A stretch of DNA of 64,000 nucleotides from Dickeya poaceiphila (GTDB taxonomy: Bacteria > Pseudomonadota > Gammaproteobacteria > Enterobacterales > Enterobacteriaceae). Positions 18,101 through 26,225 of the stretch are shown piece by piece. Positions within the stretch are counted from its first letter, which is position 1. The number at the start of each line of letters is the position of its first letter. The stretch spans positions 2,728,001 to 2,792,000 of the forward strand of contig NZ_CP042220.2 of NCBI RefSeq assembly GCF_007858975.2, given 5' to 3'. The translations under genes were made by a program, and so were the position numbers. The notes beneath the pieces were generated by a model. The model saw only the letters and a program-made list of their open reading frames with translations. It was not told the origin of the DNA and searched no databases.

Positions 18101-18326
18101 GACTTCTCTGGCGTTTGCGCTGGGGGTGGTACCGTTAATGTTGGCGTCAGGCGCCAGTGCGGAAACCCAACACGCCATCGGCACCGGCGTATTCGGCGGT
18201 ATGGTCAGCGCCACCGTGCTGGCGGTGTTTTTCGTACCGGTGTTTTTTGTGGTGGTGATGAACCTACAGGAACGCTATGACCGCTGGCGCAAAGCCCGTC
18301 GAACTCAAAACATGACCGATCACTAA
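15195..18326 (+). CDS. RND multidrug efflux permease (AdeB-like, AcrB family)
   Basis: Proton-driven inner-membrane drug exporter, 1043 residues, twelve transmembrane helices and two large periplasmic loops. It starts MPQFFIHRPVFAWVIALFIV, the HAE1-family signature. The proton-relay Asp pair is in GIIVDDAIVVVENVERLM near residues 406-407, and the conserved Lys is in LSAKNAILIVEF. Long runs (ELSGVKNLLYFE, GFLMLVSL, NVRYTLIPAIVAPIALLGTF, VFGGMVSATVLAVFFVPVFF) resemble AdeB more than AcrB, AcrD or MexB. Ribosome site GGGGAG precedes ATG 15195. It ends about 140 bases before a good terminator. Substrates cannot be read from sequence; plant phenolics, dyes and aminoglycosides are family possibilities. 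Confidence 0.93.
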   Translation: MPQFFIHRPVFAWVIALFIVLLGTLAIPQLPVARYPSVAPPMMTINASYPGATPQTMNDSVVGLIERELSGVKNLLYFESSVDTSGLAQINVTFKPGTDPELAQVDIQNRIKSIEPRLPQTVRQNGLQVESASSGFLMLVSLTSDNTRYDQVALSDYMARHIVEELRRVEGVGRIQLFGAEQAMRIWVDPNKLLSYGLTMNDLSTAITQQNVQIAPGRVGDAPTLPGQRVTIPLTVQGQLETPEQFAAMVLRAREDGSRVVLADVARIELGAQSYGFSVRENGKDATAAAVQLAPGANAVRTANAIAQRMAELKISMPAGMNYSLPFNTAPFVKISIEQVLRTLIEAMVLVFLVMYLFLQNVRYTLIPAIVAPIALLGTFMVMLAAGFSINVLTMFGMVLAIGIIVDDAIVVVENVERLMAQERLSPKAATIRAMKEITGAIIGITLVLSAVFIPMAFASGSVGVIYRQFTLSMAVSILFSAFLALTLTPALCATLLTPIADGHHQKRGFFGGFNRRFEQLTQHYATGTRALLRRSGSMLLLFAALTGALGWLFQALPSDFLPEEDQGYFMTSFQLPSDATQTRTLDIVKTYEHHVASRHGIESNMSILGFGFSGSGPNAAMAFTTLKDWSERDNTTTRAEVALAQQAMSSIREGTAMTLMPPAIDELGTSSGFTLRLQDRTGQGYQALKAAEAQLLTLAAQSHIVTSVYPDSLPPGSTVRLDIDRQKAQALGVSFSTLSDTLSAAIGSLYVNDFPNAGRMQQVIIQADAPARMQLDDVLKLYVRNTAGGMVSLKEVVTPVWSDTPLQLTRYQGVLAARISGIAAPGVSSGKAMAEMERLAAQLPPGFTIEWTGQSLQERQSATQAPMLLLLSMVVIFLVLAALYESWSIPLSVMLVVPLGLLGAVLAVLLRDMPNDVFFKVGLITVIGLSAKNAILIVEFARQLREQGYELADAAVMAARLRLRPILMTSLAFALGVVPLMLASGASAETQHAIGTGVFGGMVSATVLAVFFVPVFFVVVMNLQERYDRWRKARRTQNMTDH

Positions 18327-18410
18327 AACGATGGGAACGGCGACCAGCCCGAAAGTCACGGCAGGTCGCCGAACGGGAAAAGAAACGCAAGCTGTTGCTC
18401 GCCCGGCATC

Positions 18411-18458
18411 CACGTAGTAATCAATGCATGTAGTAATCAATGCACGTAGTAATCAATG
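18411..18458 (+). repeat. Three tandem copies of a 16-base unit
   Basis: The unit CACGTAGTAATCAATG is at 18411-18426, 18427-18442 (one change, CATG for CACG) and 18443-18458. A partial fourth match (ATAGTAA) runs into the terminator. It lies in the gap after the RND pump gene and has no coding role that I can see. Confidence 0.85.
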
Positions 18459-18463
18459 ATAGT

Positions 18464-18499
18464 AAAAAGCCCATCGGCACCAGTGCCGACGGGCTTTTT
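18464..18499. terminator. Bidirectional rho-independent terminator after RND operon
   Basis: AAAAAGCCCATCGGCAC pairs with the complementary arm ending GGGCTTTTT around a short CAGT loop, with one mismatch. A-run and U-run flank the stem on both sides. It separates the RND operon from the converging DUF1272 gene and should serve both. Confidence 0.9.
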
Positions 18500-18547
18500 A
18501 CATCAGAACCAGACCTCAACGACAAACATTAGCGACCAACCGAGGCA

Positions 18548-18775
18548 CTAGCGGGCAAGCACCCGCCGGGTCGAAGCCGGGTTATTCACCAGTTTTTCCG
18601 CAGGCCGGACAGGCCGCCGAACCAGTTCGCCGCCACAGTTGGGACAGTGGCCGTGCAGTCTCTCCTGCGCACAATCAGCGCAAAAGGTGCATTCAAATGA
18701 GCAAATCCGCGCCAGCAATGAATCCGGCGGCAGGTCAACATCACAACATTCGCAGTTAGGCCGTAATTCCAGCAT
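18548..18775 (-). CDS. DUF1272 small cysteine-rich protein
   Basis: Protein of 75 residues matching the DUF1272 type: it starts MLELRPNCECCDVDLPPDS, then CSFECTFCADC and CPNCGGELV. Eight to nine cysteines in paired CxxC-like spacings suggest a small zinc-ribbon fold, possibly two sites. The function of the family is unknown. It is on the same strand as efeUOB, 52 bases after the efeB stop, and may be read through from that operon, although an AGGAG-type ribosome site at its own start allows independent translation. It ends before the shared terminator at 18464-18499. Confidence 0.85.
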   Translation of the reverse strand: MLELRPNCECCDVDLPPDSLLARICSFECTFCADCAQERLHGHCPNCGGELVRRPVRPAEKLVNNPASTRRVLAR

Positions 18776-18827
18776 GGTGTGTACTCCTGTTGTTCAGGGG
18801 TTATCCCGTTATCATGCCTGCCTGAGG

Positions 18828-20156
18828 TTACGCTGTCAGCAATCGGCTTGCCAGCCAGTCATCCGCGCTTTTTACCCCCGGCAGTACAAAGAAATAACCG
18901 CCGCCAATCGGCTTGATGTACTCCTCCAGCGGTTCGCCATTGAGCCGTTTCTGCACCGTCAGAAAACCTTTTTCCAGATCGGCCTGATAACAGACGAACA
19001 GCAGCCCCATATCCAACTGGCCGGAATTGGAGACGCCCAGCGAGTAGCTGTAGCCGCGGCGCAGCATCAGGTTGGCGCGGGTTTCCGGGGTACGCGGATT
19101 AGCCAGACGAATATGCGCATCCAGCGGAATCACCTTACCTTGCGGGTCGCGGCTGTAATCCGGTTCATCATGTTCGTGGGCCATGCCCAGCGGCGCGCCG
19201 CTGTGTTTTTCCCGACCAAAAATGGTTTGCTGCTCCTGCAGTGGCGTGCGGTCCCAGAATTCAACATGGAAACGGATGATCCGCGCCGCCTGATAACTGC
19301 CGCCCACCGCCCATGCGGGTTCACCGGACTCTGCGCCAACCCACAGGATCTGATCCATCAACGCCCTATCTCTGGTATCAGGGTTAGCAGTGCCGTCTTT
19401 GAAGCCCAGCAGATTAACCGGCGTTTCCTTGCCTTTGCTGCGTGCCGCGTGCGCGGAAATGAATCCTTCCCGCTTCCAGCGCACACTGAGCAAGTCCGGC
19501 GTCTGTTTGATGATATCGCGCAGCGCGTGCAGCACCGTTTCGTTAGTATTGGCGCAAATCTGCAACAACAGGTCGCCATGACACAAGCTGGCGTCCAACG
19601 CATCATTGGGAAAGCGGGTCATGCGTTGCAGTTTCAGCGGCTTGAGCGCCTGCAAGCCAAACCGCTCATCAAACAACGATGCGCCAACCGACACGGTGAT
19701 GGTGAGATTGTCTGGATAGATCTCCGGTCCCATGATGCCGGAATCCAGCGGCGGCAGGCGCGGGTCAACGTCCGGCACCTTGCCGCCCTGCGTCAGAAAC
19801 GCGATACGCTGAGTCAGCAACTGGAACAACCGGTTTAGATCGGGCTTGCTGGTCGCCAGCACATCAAACGCCACCAGCATCATCGCCGCCTGTTGCGGCG
19901 TGACGATCCCCGCCTGATGTTCGCCAAGAAACGGCTGTTTTTCCCAGCGCTCATCCTGTGGCGCCTGCGGTTTATCTTCCGCCTGCGCCAGCCGGTCAGC
20001 GCCGAGCGCCAACGCCCCGCCCATCATGCCCAGCCCTTGCAACAGGCGACGACGCGACGGCGAGGCAATGTCCGGCTGCGCCGGACAAGCAGAAGGGTGA
20101 GAAGCGTGCGGCCCGTCCTGCGGACCAGTGGTATGACTCATGATAGCTCGCCTCAA
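18828..20156 (-). CDS. efeB: Deferrochelatase/peroxidase EfeB
   Basis: Periplasmic haem-binding DyP-type peroxidase of the EfeUOB ferrous iron uptake system. It has also been reported to release iron from haem while leaving the porphyrin intact. 442 residues, near the E. coli length. The N-terminal twin-arginine signal is [19 protein letters not shown], so it is exported folded. The DyP motif GFKDGTANP and the run [20 protein letters not shown] are intact. The start overlaps the efeO stop by 4 bases; ATG 20141 ([10 protein letters not shown]) is an alternative that would remove five residues. Third gene of efeUOB. Confidence 0.95.
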   Translation of the reverse strand: MRRAIMSHTTGPQDGPHASHPSACPAQPDIASPSRRRLLQGLGMMGGALALGADRLAQAEDKPQAPQDERWEKQPFLGEHQAGIVTPQQAAMMLVAFDVLATSKPDLNRLFQLLTQRIAFLTQGGKVPDVDPRLPPLDSGIMGPEIYPDNLTITVSVGASLFDERFGLQALKPLKLQRMTRFPNDALDASLCHGDLLLQICANTNETVLHALRDIIKQTPDLLSVRWKREGFISAHAARSKGKETPVNLLGFKDGTANPDTRDRALMDQILWVGAESGEPAWAVGGSYQAARIIRFHVEFWDRTPLQEQQTIFGREKHSGAPLGMAHEHDEPDYSRDPQGKVIPLDAHIRLANPRTPETRANLMLRRGYSYSLGVSNSGQLDMGLLFVCYQADLEKGFLTVQKRLNGEPLEEYIKPIGGGYFFVLPGVKSADDWLASRLLTA

Positions 20157-21274
20157 TCCAGTCCAAGCACGCCACGCAATTGCGCCAGGTCTTCCGCCAG
20201 TGTGGTGATCGGCCCTTTCAGCGCCGTGCGGTCGGCATCACTCAGTTTTTCGTAGGATTCAAATCCGTCTTTAGTTTTGTACTTCGCCAGCACGCCATCG
20301 ACTGTTTTGAAGTTGGCGTCGATCTTGCCAAGCAACGGCTTATTGGCTTTCTCCAGCAGTGGGCGCAGCAGGTTGACAATTTTCTGCGCGCCGTCAACGT
20401 TGGCCTGGAAATCCCACAGATCGGTGCGGCTGTAGCGATCTTCCTCGCCGCTGATCTTGGTTGCGGCGACTTCTTCAATCAAGCCGGATGCGCCGCCCAC
20501 CACCTTACTCGGCGGGAATGTCAGGCTGGCGATGCGTTTTTGCAGTTCCTGTGTATCGGCATACAGTTGATCGGCGTAATGCCCCATACCTTTGGTGGAG
20601 TGATCGGCAAACAACGCTTTCTCCAGCCGGTGGAAACCGGTGAATTTCGGGTCATCGGCTTTCTTCTCGTAGTCGTCTTCACGGGCATCGATACTGCTGT
20701 CCAGATCGGAGAACAGTTCGGCAATCGGCTCAATACGTTCGTAGTGCTGACGGGTCGGCGCATACAGCTTACGTGCCTCTTCCAGCTTACCGGCTTTGAT
20801 AGCGGCGGTGAACAGTTTGGTCTGCTGCACCAATCCTTCCACTTCTTTGGTAACGTACACCTTGTATTCGGCAATCGGCCCGACCAGATCCAACACGTTG
20901 GTTTTTGCGACGGCGGCATCATCGCTGGCAGTCACTGCCAGTTTACCTTTCGGGTTGCTAAGCAGACCGCACGTCATGTCGTACTTTCCCGGCTCCAGGT
21001 TGGCAGTCATTTTCTGGGTAAAGCCCGGTGCGATATTCTCACGCTCTTCCACCACCATCACCCCGTTGAGGATTTCCCATTCCAGGTTTTTCTGGCTGGC
21101 GTTGGTGACGACAAACTGCGTTTTACCCGCGGCTACCGTGACTTGCATCGGCTCGCACTGCTTGTCATTAACCGTTATCTTAACCTGCGGAATATCCGCG
21201 GCCAGCGCATTGAATGCAGGAAAAACCAGCAGGGCAGCGCACAGCGCTGAGCGGCGGAACAATGGTGTAGACAT
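20153..21274 (-). CDS. efeO: Iron uptake system periplasmic protein EfeO
   Basis: Periplasmic component of EfeUOB, 373 residues. A Sec signal peptide (about 1-25, ending FNALAA) is followed by a cupredoxin-like domain ([19 protein letters not shown] to [16 protein letters not shown]) with candidate metal-binding Cys/Met residues. An M75 imelysin-like domain then contains the HxxE motif in [12 protein letters not shown]. It is thought to capture ferrous or ferric iron and hand it to the EfeU permease. It lies 58 bases after efeU and overlaps efeB by 4 bases. All domains are intact. Confidence 0.95.
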   Translation of the reverse strand: MSTPLFRRSALCAALLVFPAFNALAADIPQVKITVNDKQCEPMQVTVAAGKTQFVVTNASQKNLEWEILNGVMVVEERENIAPGFTQKMTANLEPGKYDMTCGLLSNPKGKLAVTASDDAAVAKTNVLDLVGPIAEYKVYVTKEVEGLVQQTKLFTAAIKAGKLEEARKLYAPTRQHYERIEPIAELFSDLDSSIDAREDDYEKKADDPKFTGFHRLEKALFADHSTKGMGHYADQLYADTQELQKRIASLTFPPSKVVGGASGLIEEVAATKISGEEDRYSRTDLWDFQANVDGAQKIVNLLRPLLEKANKPLLGKIDANFKTVDGVLAKYKTKDGFESYEKLSDADRTALKGPITTLAEDLAQLRGVLGLD

Positions 21275-21332
21275 AGAATTATCCCTTTTTACATTAATTG
21301 TTAACTGTGATAGTTGTTAGTTATGACAATAA

Positions 21333-22178
21333 TTAATGGTGATGCTTACGCGCCATCGGCGCCGTGGCTGGCTCCATACGTTGCGGCATGAAAAAGAACA
21401 CCAGCGCCGGAGTCAGATACAGAAAATAGACCACCACTTCGCTAACCGTCGGGGTTTCCTGATAGCCAAACATCCCTTCCAGCAGCGTGCCAGTCAGGGT
21501 ATGGGTTGACAGCGTGGCGCTAAAATCGAACGCGATTTGCTGAAATTGATTCCACAACCCCGCTTCGTGAAAAGCGCGGATTGCTCCGGCTGCCAGACCG
21601 GCGGCAACAAACAGAATGAACAGGCTGCTCCATTTGAAGAACTGGGCCAGCCGCAGTTTCACTCCCCCCCAATAGATCATCATCCCGACCACGACGGCAC
21701 ACAGCAGCCCCAGTACAGCGCCGAGCGGCGCGTAAATGCCGACATCCTGCTGGAATGCCGCCAGCAGAAAGAACACCGACTCCAGCCCTTCACGCGCCAC
21801 GGCGAAGAACACCATCGCCACCAGCGCCCACCCCTGACGTCGGCTGGCACTGAGCGCCTGATCGATAGCGCCTTCCAGATGCACCCGTACCGAACGCGAC
21901 ACCTTGCGCATCCAAAACACCATGTAGGTCAGAATGATCACCGCAATAACCGCCACTATCCCTTCAAACAGTTCCTGTTGTTTTTGCGGAAACTCGCCGG
22001 TAGTGGCGTTGATGAACACCCCAAGCGCTAAACATAACGCCAGTGCCAGCGCAACCCCTATCCAGACCGCCCCTAACCACTGTTCACGCTGGGTGCGTTT
22101 CAGGTAGCTGGCAATCAGGCTGACGATCAACGCGGCCTCCAGTCCCTCTCGGAACATGATGAGTAATGGAACGAACAT
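21333..22178 (-). CDS. efeU: Ferrous iron permease EfeU
   Basis: Seven-helix inner-membrane iron permease of the Ftr1/EfeU family, 281 residues from the chosen start MFVPLLIMFREGLEAAL. Two REGLE motifs (FREGLEAALIV near residue 10 and AREGLESVFFL near residue 150) bind iron along the transport path, and both are intact. The open frame extends 20 codons further upstream, but that extension is Cys/Ser-rich and unlike the family, so it is excluded. First gene of efeUOB. A Fur-like sequence lies 74-92 bases upstream (22252-22270). In relatives the operon is iron- and acid-regulated. Confidence 0.94.
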   Translation of the reverse strand: MFVPLLIMFREGLEAALIVSLIASYLKRTQREQWLGAVWIGVALALALCLALGVFINATTGEFPQKQQELFEGIVAVIAVIILTYMVFWMRKVSRSVRVHLEGAIDQALSASRRQGWALVAMVFFAVAREGLESVFFLLAAFQQDVGIYAPLGAVLGLLCAVVVGMMIYWGGVKLRLAQFFKWSSLFILFVAAGLAAGAIRAFHEAGLWNQFQQIAFDFSATLSTHTLTGTLLEGMFGYQETPTVSEVVVYFLYLTPALVFFFMPQRMEPATAPMARKHHH

Positions 22179-22251
22179 GGATGAATACTCCTTCAGGCAA
22201 ACCCAGCACGCAGACGAGCACACTGCGCAGGAATACAAATGGGATAAAGAA

Positions 22252-22270
22252 TGATAATAGTTCTTATTAA
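22252..22270 (-). promoter_or_regulatory. Possible Fur box upstream of efeU
   Basis: The stretch around GATAATAGTTCTTATTAAT is AT-rich and starts with a perfect GATAAT hexamer, with a looser match to the rest of the 19-base Fur consensus (about 11 of 19). Location before a known Fur-type operon adds support. Confidence 0.4.
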
Positions 22271-22402
22271 TGAGAAAATGTAAGGTGGGGTAAAGTAATT
22301 TTTTCTAATCAAATATTTCAGCGCCAGCGGGCAACGTTTCGGTTTTACTCGTCGCCGCCCAGCGCTGAGGCTGGAATCATTTACTTAATTGCTAACAGCC
22401 AC

Positions 22403-23560
22403 TTATTTCATCGGTAACTGCTTTTCCACTAACGCCACCCACATGGCAACGCCGTGCGGAATCAACGCGTCATTAAAGTCATACCTGGCATTGTGCAATG
22501 GGTGGGATGGGGTATCACCATCTGCCCCCAACCAGAAATAAGCGCCGGGACAGTATTCGAGCATACAGGCGAAATCTTCAGATGCCATAGAAGGAGCGAT
22601 GTCCCAATGTACCTGATTCGCACCAAATATCGTTTCCGCTACCTCGCGTACCGTTTGCGCACTCCGCGCATTATTGCAAGTCACCGGATAACCAGGGTAA
22701 TAACTCATCGACCCCGTCACGCCGAACACCTCAGGAATTTGCGCCACAAACTGCGCAATTAATGCCTTTACCTGTTCACGCACCGAGGCTTGCAGGCAAC
22801 GCAACGTGCCACGCAGCACCACTTTTTCCGGAATAACGTTGATGGCCTCGCCACCCGCAATCTGCGTGATACTGATCACTACAGACGACTGAGGCGACAG
22901 GCGTCGGGAAGGGATAGTCTGTAACGATAACACCAACTGAGAGGCGGCCATGATAGGGTCAGCGCCATTTTCCGGCATAGCGGCATGACAGCTTTTGCCA
23001 GTCAGTACAATTTCAAACGAATCAAGCGAGGCCATCATGGCACCACAGTTCAAGCCGGCATGTCCAACAGGCAGTCCCGGCCAGTTATGCAATGCATAAA
23101 TGCCATCCATCGGGAAACGAGTAAACAGCCCTTCTTCCACCATACGACGCGCACCGCCAAGGTTTTCTTCCGCCGGCTGAAAAATGACTCGCACCGTCCC
23201 ACTGAAACGGCGAGTCTCGCTGAGATGGCTCGCCGCCGCCAGCAGCATCGCGGTATGCCCGTCATGACCACAGGCGTGCATCACACCGGGGTGCTGAGAT
23301 TTATAGGGAAGACTGCCCAATTCCGTAACCGGTAGCGCATCCATATCGGCACGCAATCCGATAATCGGCCCAGGGCCATTTTCCAGCGTTCCCACCACGC
23401 CCGTTTCCGCCAACCCGGTATGGACCTGAAAGCCAAAGCGAGACAGCAACGTCGCTACCATTTCGGATGTCTGGCGTTCGTGATAACCCAGTTCCGGATT
23501 AGCATGTAATTTGTGCCGCCACTCAATGGCCTGCGCAATCAGCGCCGGAGAAATCCCCAT
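22403..23560 (-). CDS. M20 family amidohydrolase (hippurate hydrolase/N-acyl amino acid deacylase type)
   Basis: Cytoplasmic metal-dependent amidohydrolase, 385 residues. Zinc-ligand motifs of the M20D group are ACGHDGHTAMLLAA (His and Asp), FQPAEENLGGARRM (catalytic and bridging Glu) and HNWPGLPVGHAGL. The dimerisation domain runs about 185-290 (GKSCHAAMPENGADPI). Family members remove acyl groups from N-acyl amino acids such as hippurate or, in plant-associated bacteria, auxin-amino acid conjugates. Which substrate applies is unknown. It stands alone between efeU and amn with no transporter next to it. Ribosome site GAGGAGAG precedes the start. Confidence 0.9.
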   Translation of the reverse strand: MGISPALIAQAIEWRHKLHANPELGYHERQTSEMVATLLSRFGFQVHTGLAETGVVGTLENGPGPIIGLRADMDALPVTELGSLPYKSQHPGVMHACGHDGHTAMLLAAASHLSETRRFSGTVRVIFQPAEENLGGARRMVEEGLFTRFPMDGIYALHNWPGLPVGHAGLNCGAMMASLDSFEIVLTGKSCHAAMPENGADPIMAASQLVLSLQTIPSRRLSPQSSVVISITQIAGGEAINVIPEKVVLRGTLRCLQASVREQVKALIAQFVAQIPEVFGVTGSMSYYPGYPVTCNNARSAQTVREVAETIFGANQVHWDIAPSMASEDFACMLEYCPGAYFWLGADGDTPSHPLHNARYDFNDALIPHGVAMWVALVEKQLPMK

Positions 23561-23958
23561 ACTCTCCTCCTCATTGATTCACACCTCAGCCACCTGCTCC
23601 GATGTGTATTTTGCCCCAGACTCAGTCACCCTGTGATGACTTACTCTACCCCAGCCACCAATACGGACAAAGATTATCTACCGGACAGTAAAGATACTTT
23701 TGGCATAACGCTTCGTGAGCCATCCACCCTGCTTTGCGTATAACGCCTATGGCGACTGACGTGGCACAGACTTACGTGGCACAGCTTTTTTCAGGAAAAA
23801 TAAGAGGTGAGTGCGTGTTTCATCGCCATACAAACACAACAACATCAGCAAACTGACTTTTCAAATTCACGTTTCTCCCATCGTGCCGTGATGCGTGGTG
23901 TGCCACAATGAACCCCACAGTATGGCATTAGCCATCGCATCAGAAGAAAGGAGTAAAA
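23561..23958. other. Intergenic region between the amidohydrolase gene and amn
   Basis: This is 398 bases with divergent genes on either side, so it should hold both promoters. AGAAAGGAG precedes the amn start. I see no repeat, operator or convincing small gene in it. Confidence 0.5.
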
Positions 23959-25416
23959 ATGAGTGACGCACCTGCCGCTGGCCTGTCTGCCAGCGAGGCG
24001 CTGGACCGACTGGAAGCGCTGTATGATGGCGCAGTCAGAGCGCTGCGTACCGCAATCGGCGATTTCATTAACCACGGCACCCTGCCGGATGCCGCCGCTC
24101 GCGCCAATGGGCTGTTTGTGTATCCGGAACTGCGCATTACCTGGGACGGACTGTCGCAAAAGCACAGCAAAACCCGTGCGTATGGCCGCCTTACCCACGG
24201 CGGCAGCTACCGCACCACCGTCACCCGTCCACAATTGTTCCGGCATTATCTGGCGGAACAACTGGCGATTCTGGAAAACGATTATTCGGCCACTATCGAC
24301 GTCGCACCATCGGACAAAGAGATCCCTTACCCCTATGTGATCGACGGTGCCAATCTGAAGCTGGAACGCTCAATGAGTGCTGCTCTGGCGCAGCATTTCC
24401 CCACCACATCGCTGGCGCTTATCGGCGATGAAACCGCTGATGGTCTGCTACAGACGCTTGACCATTCCCCCTTGTCACACTTTGACGCGCTGCGTACTGA
24501 CTTTTCTCTGGCACGCCTGCGCCACTACACCGGCACCCGCGCCGAGCACTTCCAGCCGTTTGTGCTGTTTACCAACTATACCCGTTATGTTGATGAATTC
24601 GTGCGCTGGGCTTGTGATCAGATTGCCGATCCCTCCAGCCCGTACCGGGCATTGGCCTGCGCAGGCGGCGCAATGATCACCGCCGACACCGAGAACCCGC
24701 AGCAGGCGGTATCCGATCTGGCATGGAAAAATCATCAGATGCCGGCCTATCATTTGATCTCGCGCGAAGGGCGCGGCATTACGCTGGTGAACATTGGCGT
24801 CGGGCCGTCTAACGCCAAAACCATCTGCGATCATCTGGCGGTACTGCGACCACACGCCTGGCTGATGATCGGCCACTGTGGCGGCCTGCGGGAAAGTCAG
24901 AATATCGGTGATTATGTGCTGGCACATGCCTACCTGCGCGACGATCATGTGCTGGATTCGGTGTTGCCGCCGGATATCCCAATCCCCAGTATTGCCGAAG
25001 TACAACGCGCCTTGTATGACGCCACCAAGCAGGTCAGCGGTATGCCGGGCGAAGAAGTGAAACAACGGCTGCGCACCGGTACCGTGGTCACCACCGACGA
25101 CCGCAACTGGGAATTACGTTATTCCGCCTCGGCGCTGCGCTTCAACCTTAGCCGGGCGGTGGCGGTAGACATGGAAAGCGCCACTATTGCCGCGCAGGGA
25201 TATCGCTTTCGCGTACCATATGGCACGTTGTTGTGCGTGTCGGATAAACCGCTGCACGGTGAGATCAAACTCCCCGGTCAGGCAAACCGCTTCTATGAAG
25301 GGGCGATTTCTGAGCATTTGCAGATTGGCATCCGTGCGGTAGATTTGCTGCGTGCTGAAGCCGAACACCTGCACTCGCGCAAACTGCGCACCTTCAACGA
25401 GCCTCCATTCCGCTAA
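23959..25416 (+). CDS. amn: AMP nucleosidase
   Basis: Hydrolyses AMP to adenine and ribose 5-phosphate, regulating adenylate pools. 485 residues against 484 for E. coli Amn, with collinear similarity. It has an N-terminal regulatory domain (GLFVYPELRITWDG, PYPYVIDGA) and a C-terminal nucleoside-phosphorylase-like catalytic domain (INIGVGPSNAKT-type run at VNIGVGPSNAKTICDHLAVL, then IGHCGGLRESQ, VVTTDDRNWELRYSASALRF and AVDMESATIAAQGYRF). The end, LHSRKLRTFNEPPFR, is the family terminus. Single gene with its own terminator at 25426-25453. In E. coli it is induced under phosphate limitation; no clear Pho box is visible here. Confidence 0.97.
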   Translation: MSDAPAAGLSASEALDRLEALYDGAVRALRTAIGDFINHGTLPDAAARANGLFVYPELRITWDGLSQKHSKTRAYGRLTHGGSYRTTVTRPQLFRHYLAEQLAILENDYSATIDVAPSDKEIPYPYVIDGANLKLERSMSAALAQHFPTTSLALIGDETADGLLQTLDHSPLSHFDALRTDFSLARLRHYTGTRAEHFQPFVLFTNYTRYVDEFVRWACDQIADPSSPYRALACAGGAMITADTENPQQAVSDLAWKNHQMPAYHLISREGRGITLVNIGVGPSNAKTICDHLAVLRPHAWLMIGHCGGLRESQNIGDYVLAHAYLRDDHVLDSVLPPDIPIPSIAEVQRALYDATKQVSGMPGEEVKQRLRTGTVVTTDDRNWELRYSASALRFNLSRAVAVDMESATIAAQGYRFRVPYGTLLCVSDKPLHGEIKLPGQANRFYEGAISEHLQIGIRAVDLLRAEAEHLHSRKLRTFNEPPFR

Positions 25417-25425
25417 ATAAAATAA

Positions 25426-25453
25426 AACCGCTCTCAGGCTAACGAGAGCGGTT
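25426..25453 (+). terminator. Terminator after amn
   Basis: A 10-base perfect stem, AACCGCTCTC with GAGAGCGGTT, around an 8-base loop begins 9 bases after the amn stop. The downstream sequence ATCGATTGTTC is moderately U-rich. Confidence 0.75.
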
Positions 25454-25628
25454 ATCGATTGTTCATTCACAGAATCGTTTTATAAAGGGTTGCTGGCCCG
25501 CTGCGCCGAAACGGCGTAGATGAAGTAAGAGTTTCTGGTCTATGATGAAAAATGACCGGCAAGTGAACACCGCCGGCCTGATATTCATAGCGAACCAACA
25601 TGCGATTGACAGAAAAGGAGAGCGTTAT

Positions 25629-26114
25629 ATGTCAGGCAGTAAAAAGAAAAAGAGTCCGATTGGTCTGGATGTGCAGCAGTCTGAAAAGATTGCCGCCAAA
25701 CTGAACACGTTGCTGGCTAACTACCAGATTCTTTACATGAATGTGCGCGGTTATCACTGGAATATTTCCGGCGCGGCCTTTTTCGAACTTCACGCCAAGT
25801 TTGAGGAAATCTACAACGAACTGCTGCTGAAAATTGATGAACTGGCGGAGCGTATTCTGGCACTGGGCGTGCAGCCGCTACATGCCTACAGCGACTACCT
25901 GGAAGTAGCGGATATCAAAGAAGACGTCAACGCCACCGATGGCAAAAAAACGCTGCAAGGGCTGCTGGCCGGTTATGCGGTGCTGCTGCAACAGCAGCGG
26001 GAAATCCTGCCGCTGGCGGCGGATGCCAGCGATGAAGGCACGGCGTCGCTGATGACTGATTACATCAAAGAGCAGGAAAAACAAATCTGGATGTTCAATG
26101 CCTACCTGAAATAA
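25629..26114 (+). CDS. dps: Dps-family ferritin-like DNA-binding protein
   Basis: Mini-ferritin that oxidises and stores iron and protects DNA in starvation or peroxide stress; twelve subunits form a shell. 161 residues from ATG 25629, chosen because AAAAGGAG sits 9 bases upstream and the lysine-rich N-terminus (MSGSKKKKSPIGL) fits a DNA-binding tail. The open frame reaches back to 25542 without a ribosome site. The ferroxidase site has the expected pattern GYHWN, then FFELHAKFEE (His and Glu, with Glu at the usual Asp position) and LKIDELAERI (Asp and Glu). It lies between amn and the haem genes, each with its own terminator. Confidence 0.9.
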   Translation: MSGSKKKKSPIGLDVQQSEKIAAKLNTLLANYQILYMNVRGYHWNISGAAFFELHAKFEEIYNELLLKIDELAERILALGVQPLHAYSDYLEVADIKEDVNATDGKKTLQGLLAGYAVLLQQQREILPLAADASDEGTASLMTDYIKEQEKQIWMFNAYLK

Positions 26115-26143
26115 CCCCGGCCTGACGCCTCGTCACAATCACT

Positions 26144-26162
26144 ACCCCGTCCAGGACGGGGT
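26144..26162 (+). terminator. Hairpin after dps
   Basis: ACCCCGTCC and GGACGGGGT are perfect complements around a single central base (realistically 8 pairs with a 3-base loop), 30 bases after the dps stop, followed by TCATGCATT. The U-run is weak. Confidence 0.6.
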
Positions 26163-26170
26163 TCATGCAT

Positions 26171-26208
26171 TAACGGCGTCCAACTAACTGACCAGCAGGA
26201 CGCCGTTA
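26171..26208. terminator. Hairpin between dps and hmuR ends
   Basis: An 11-base perfect stem, TAACGGCGTCC with GGACGCCGTTA, around a 16-base loop. It sits 18 bases beyond the hmuR stop on the minus strand and in the convergent gap with dps, so it probably ends hmuR transcription. Confidence 0.55.
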
Positions 26209-26225
26209 GCAAGGCTCAATGACGA

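Noticed and set aside
18411..18458. Short tandem repeats as a CRISPR array
   Set aside because: The 16-base units are directly adjacent with no spacers, and no cas genes are present.
18639..19838. Long open frame on the plus strand opposite efeB (about 399 codons)
   Set aside because: It mirrors a well-supported, GC-rich gene, has no ribosome site or recognisable family, and its codons follow from the opposite strand. Similar mirror frames lie opposite efeO (20180-21250) and ugd (44980-46104) and were rejected for the same reason.
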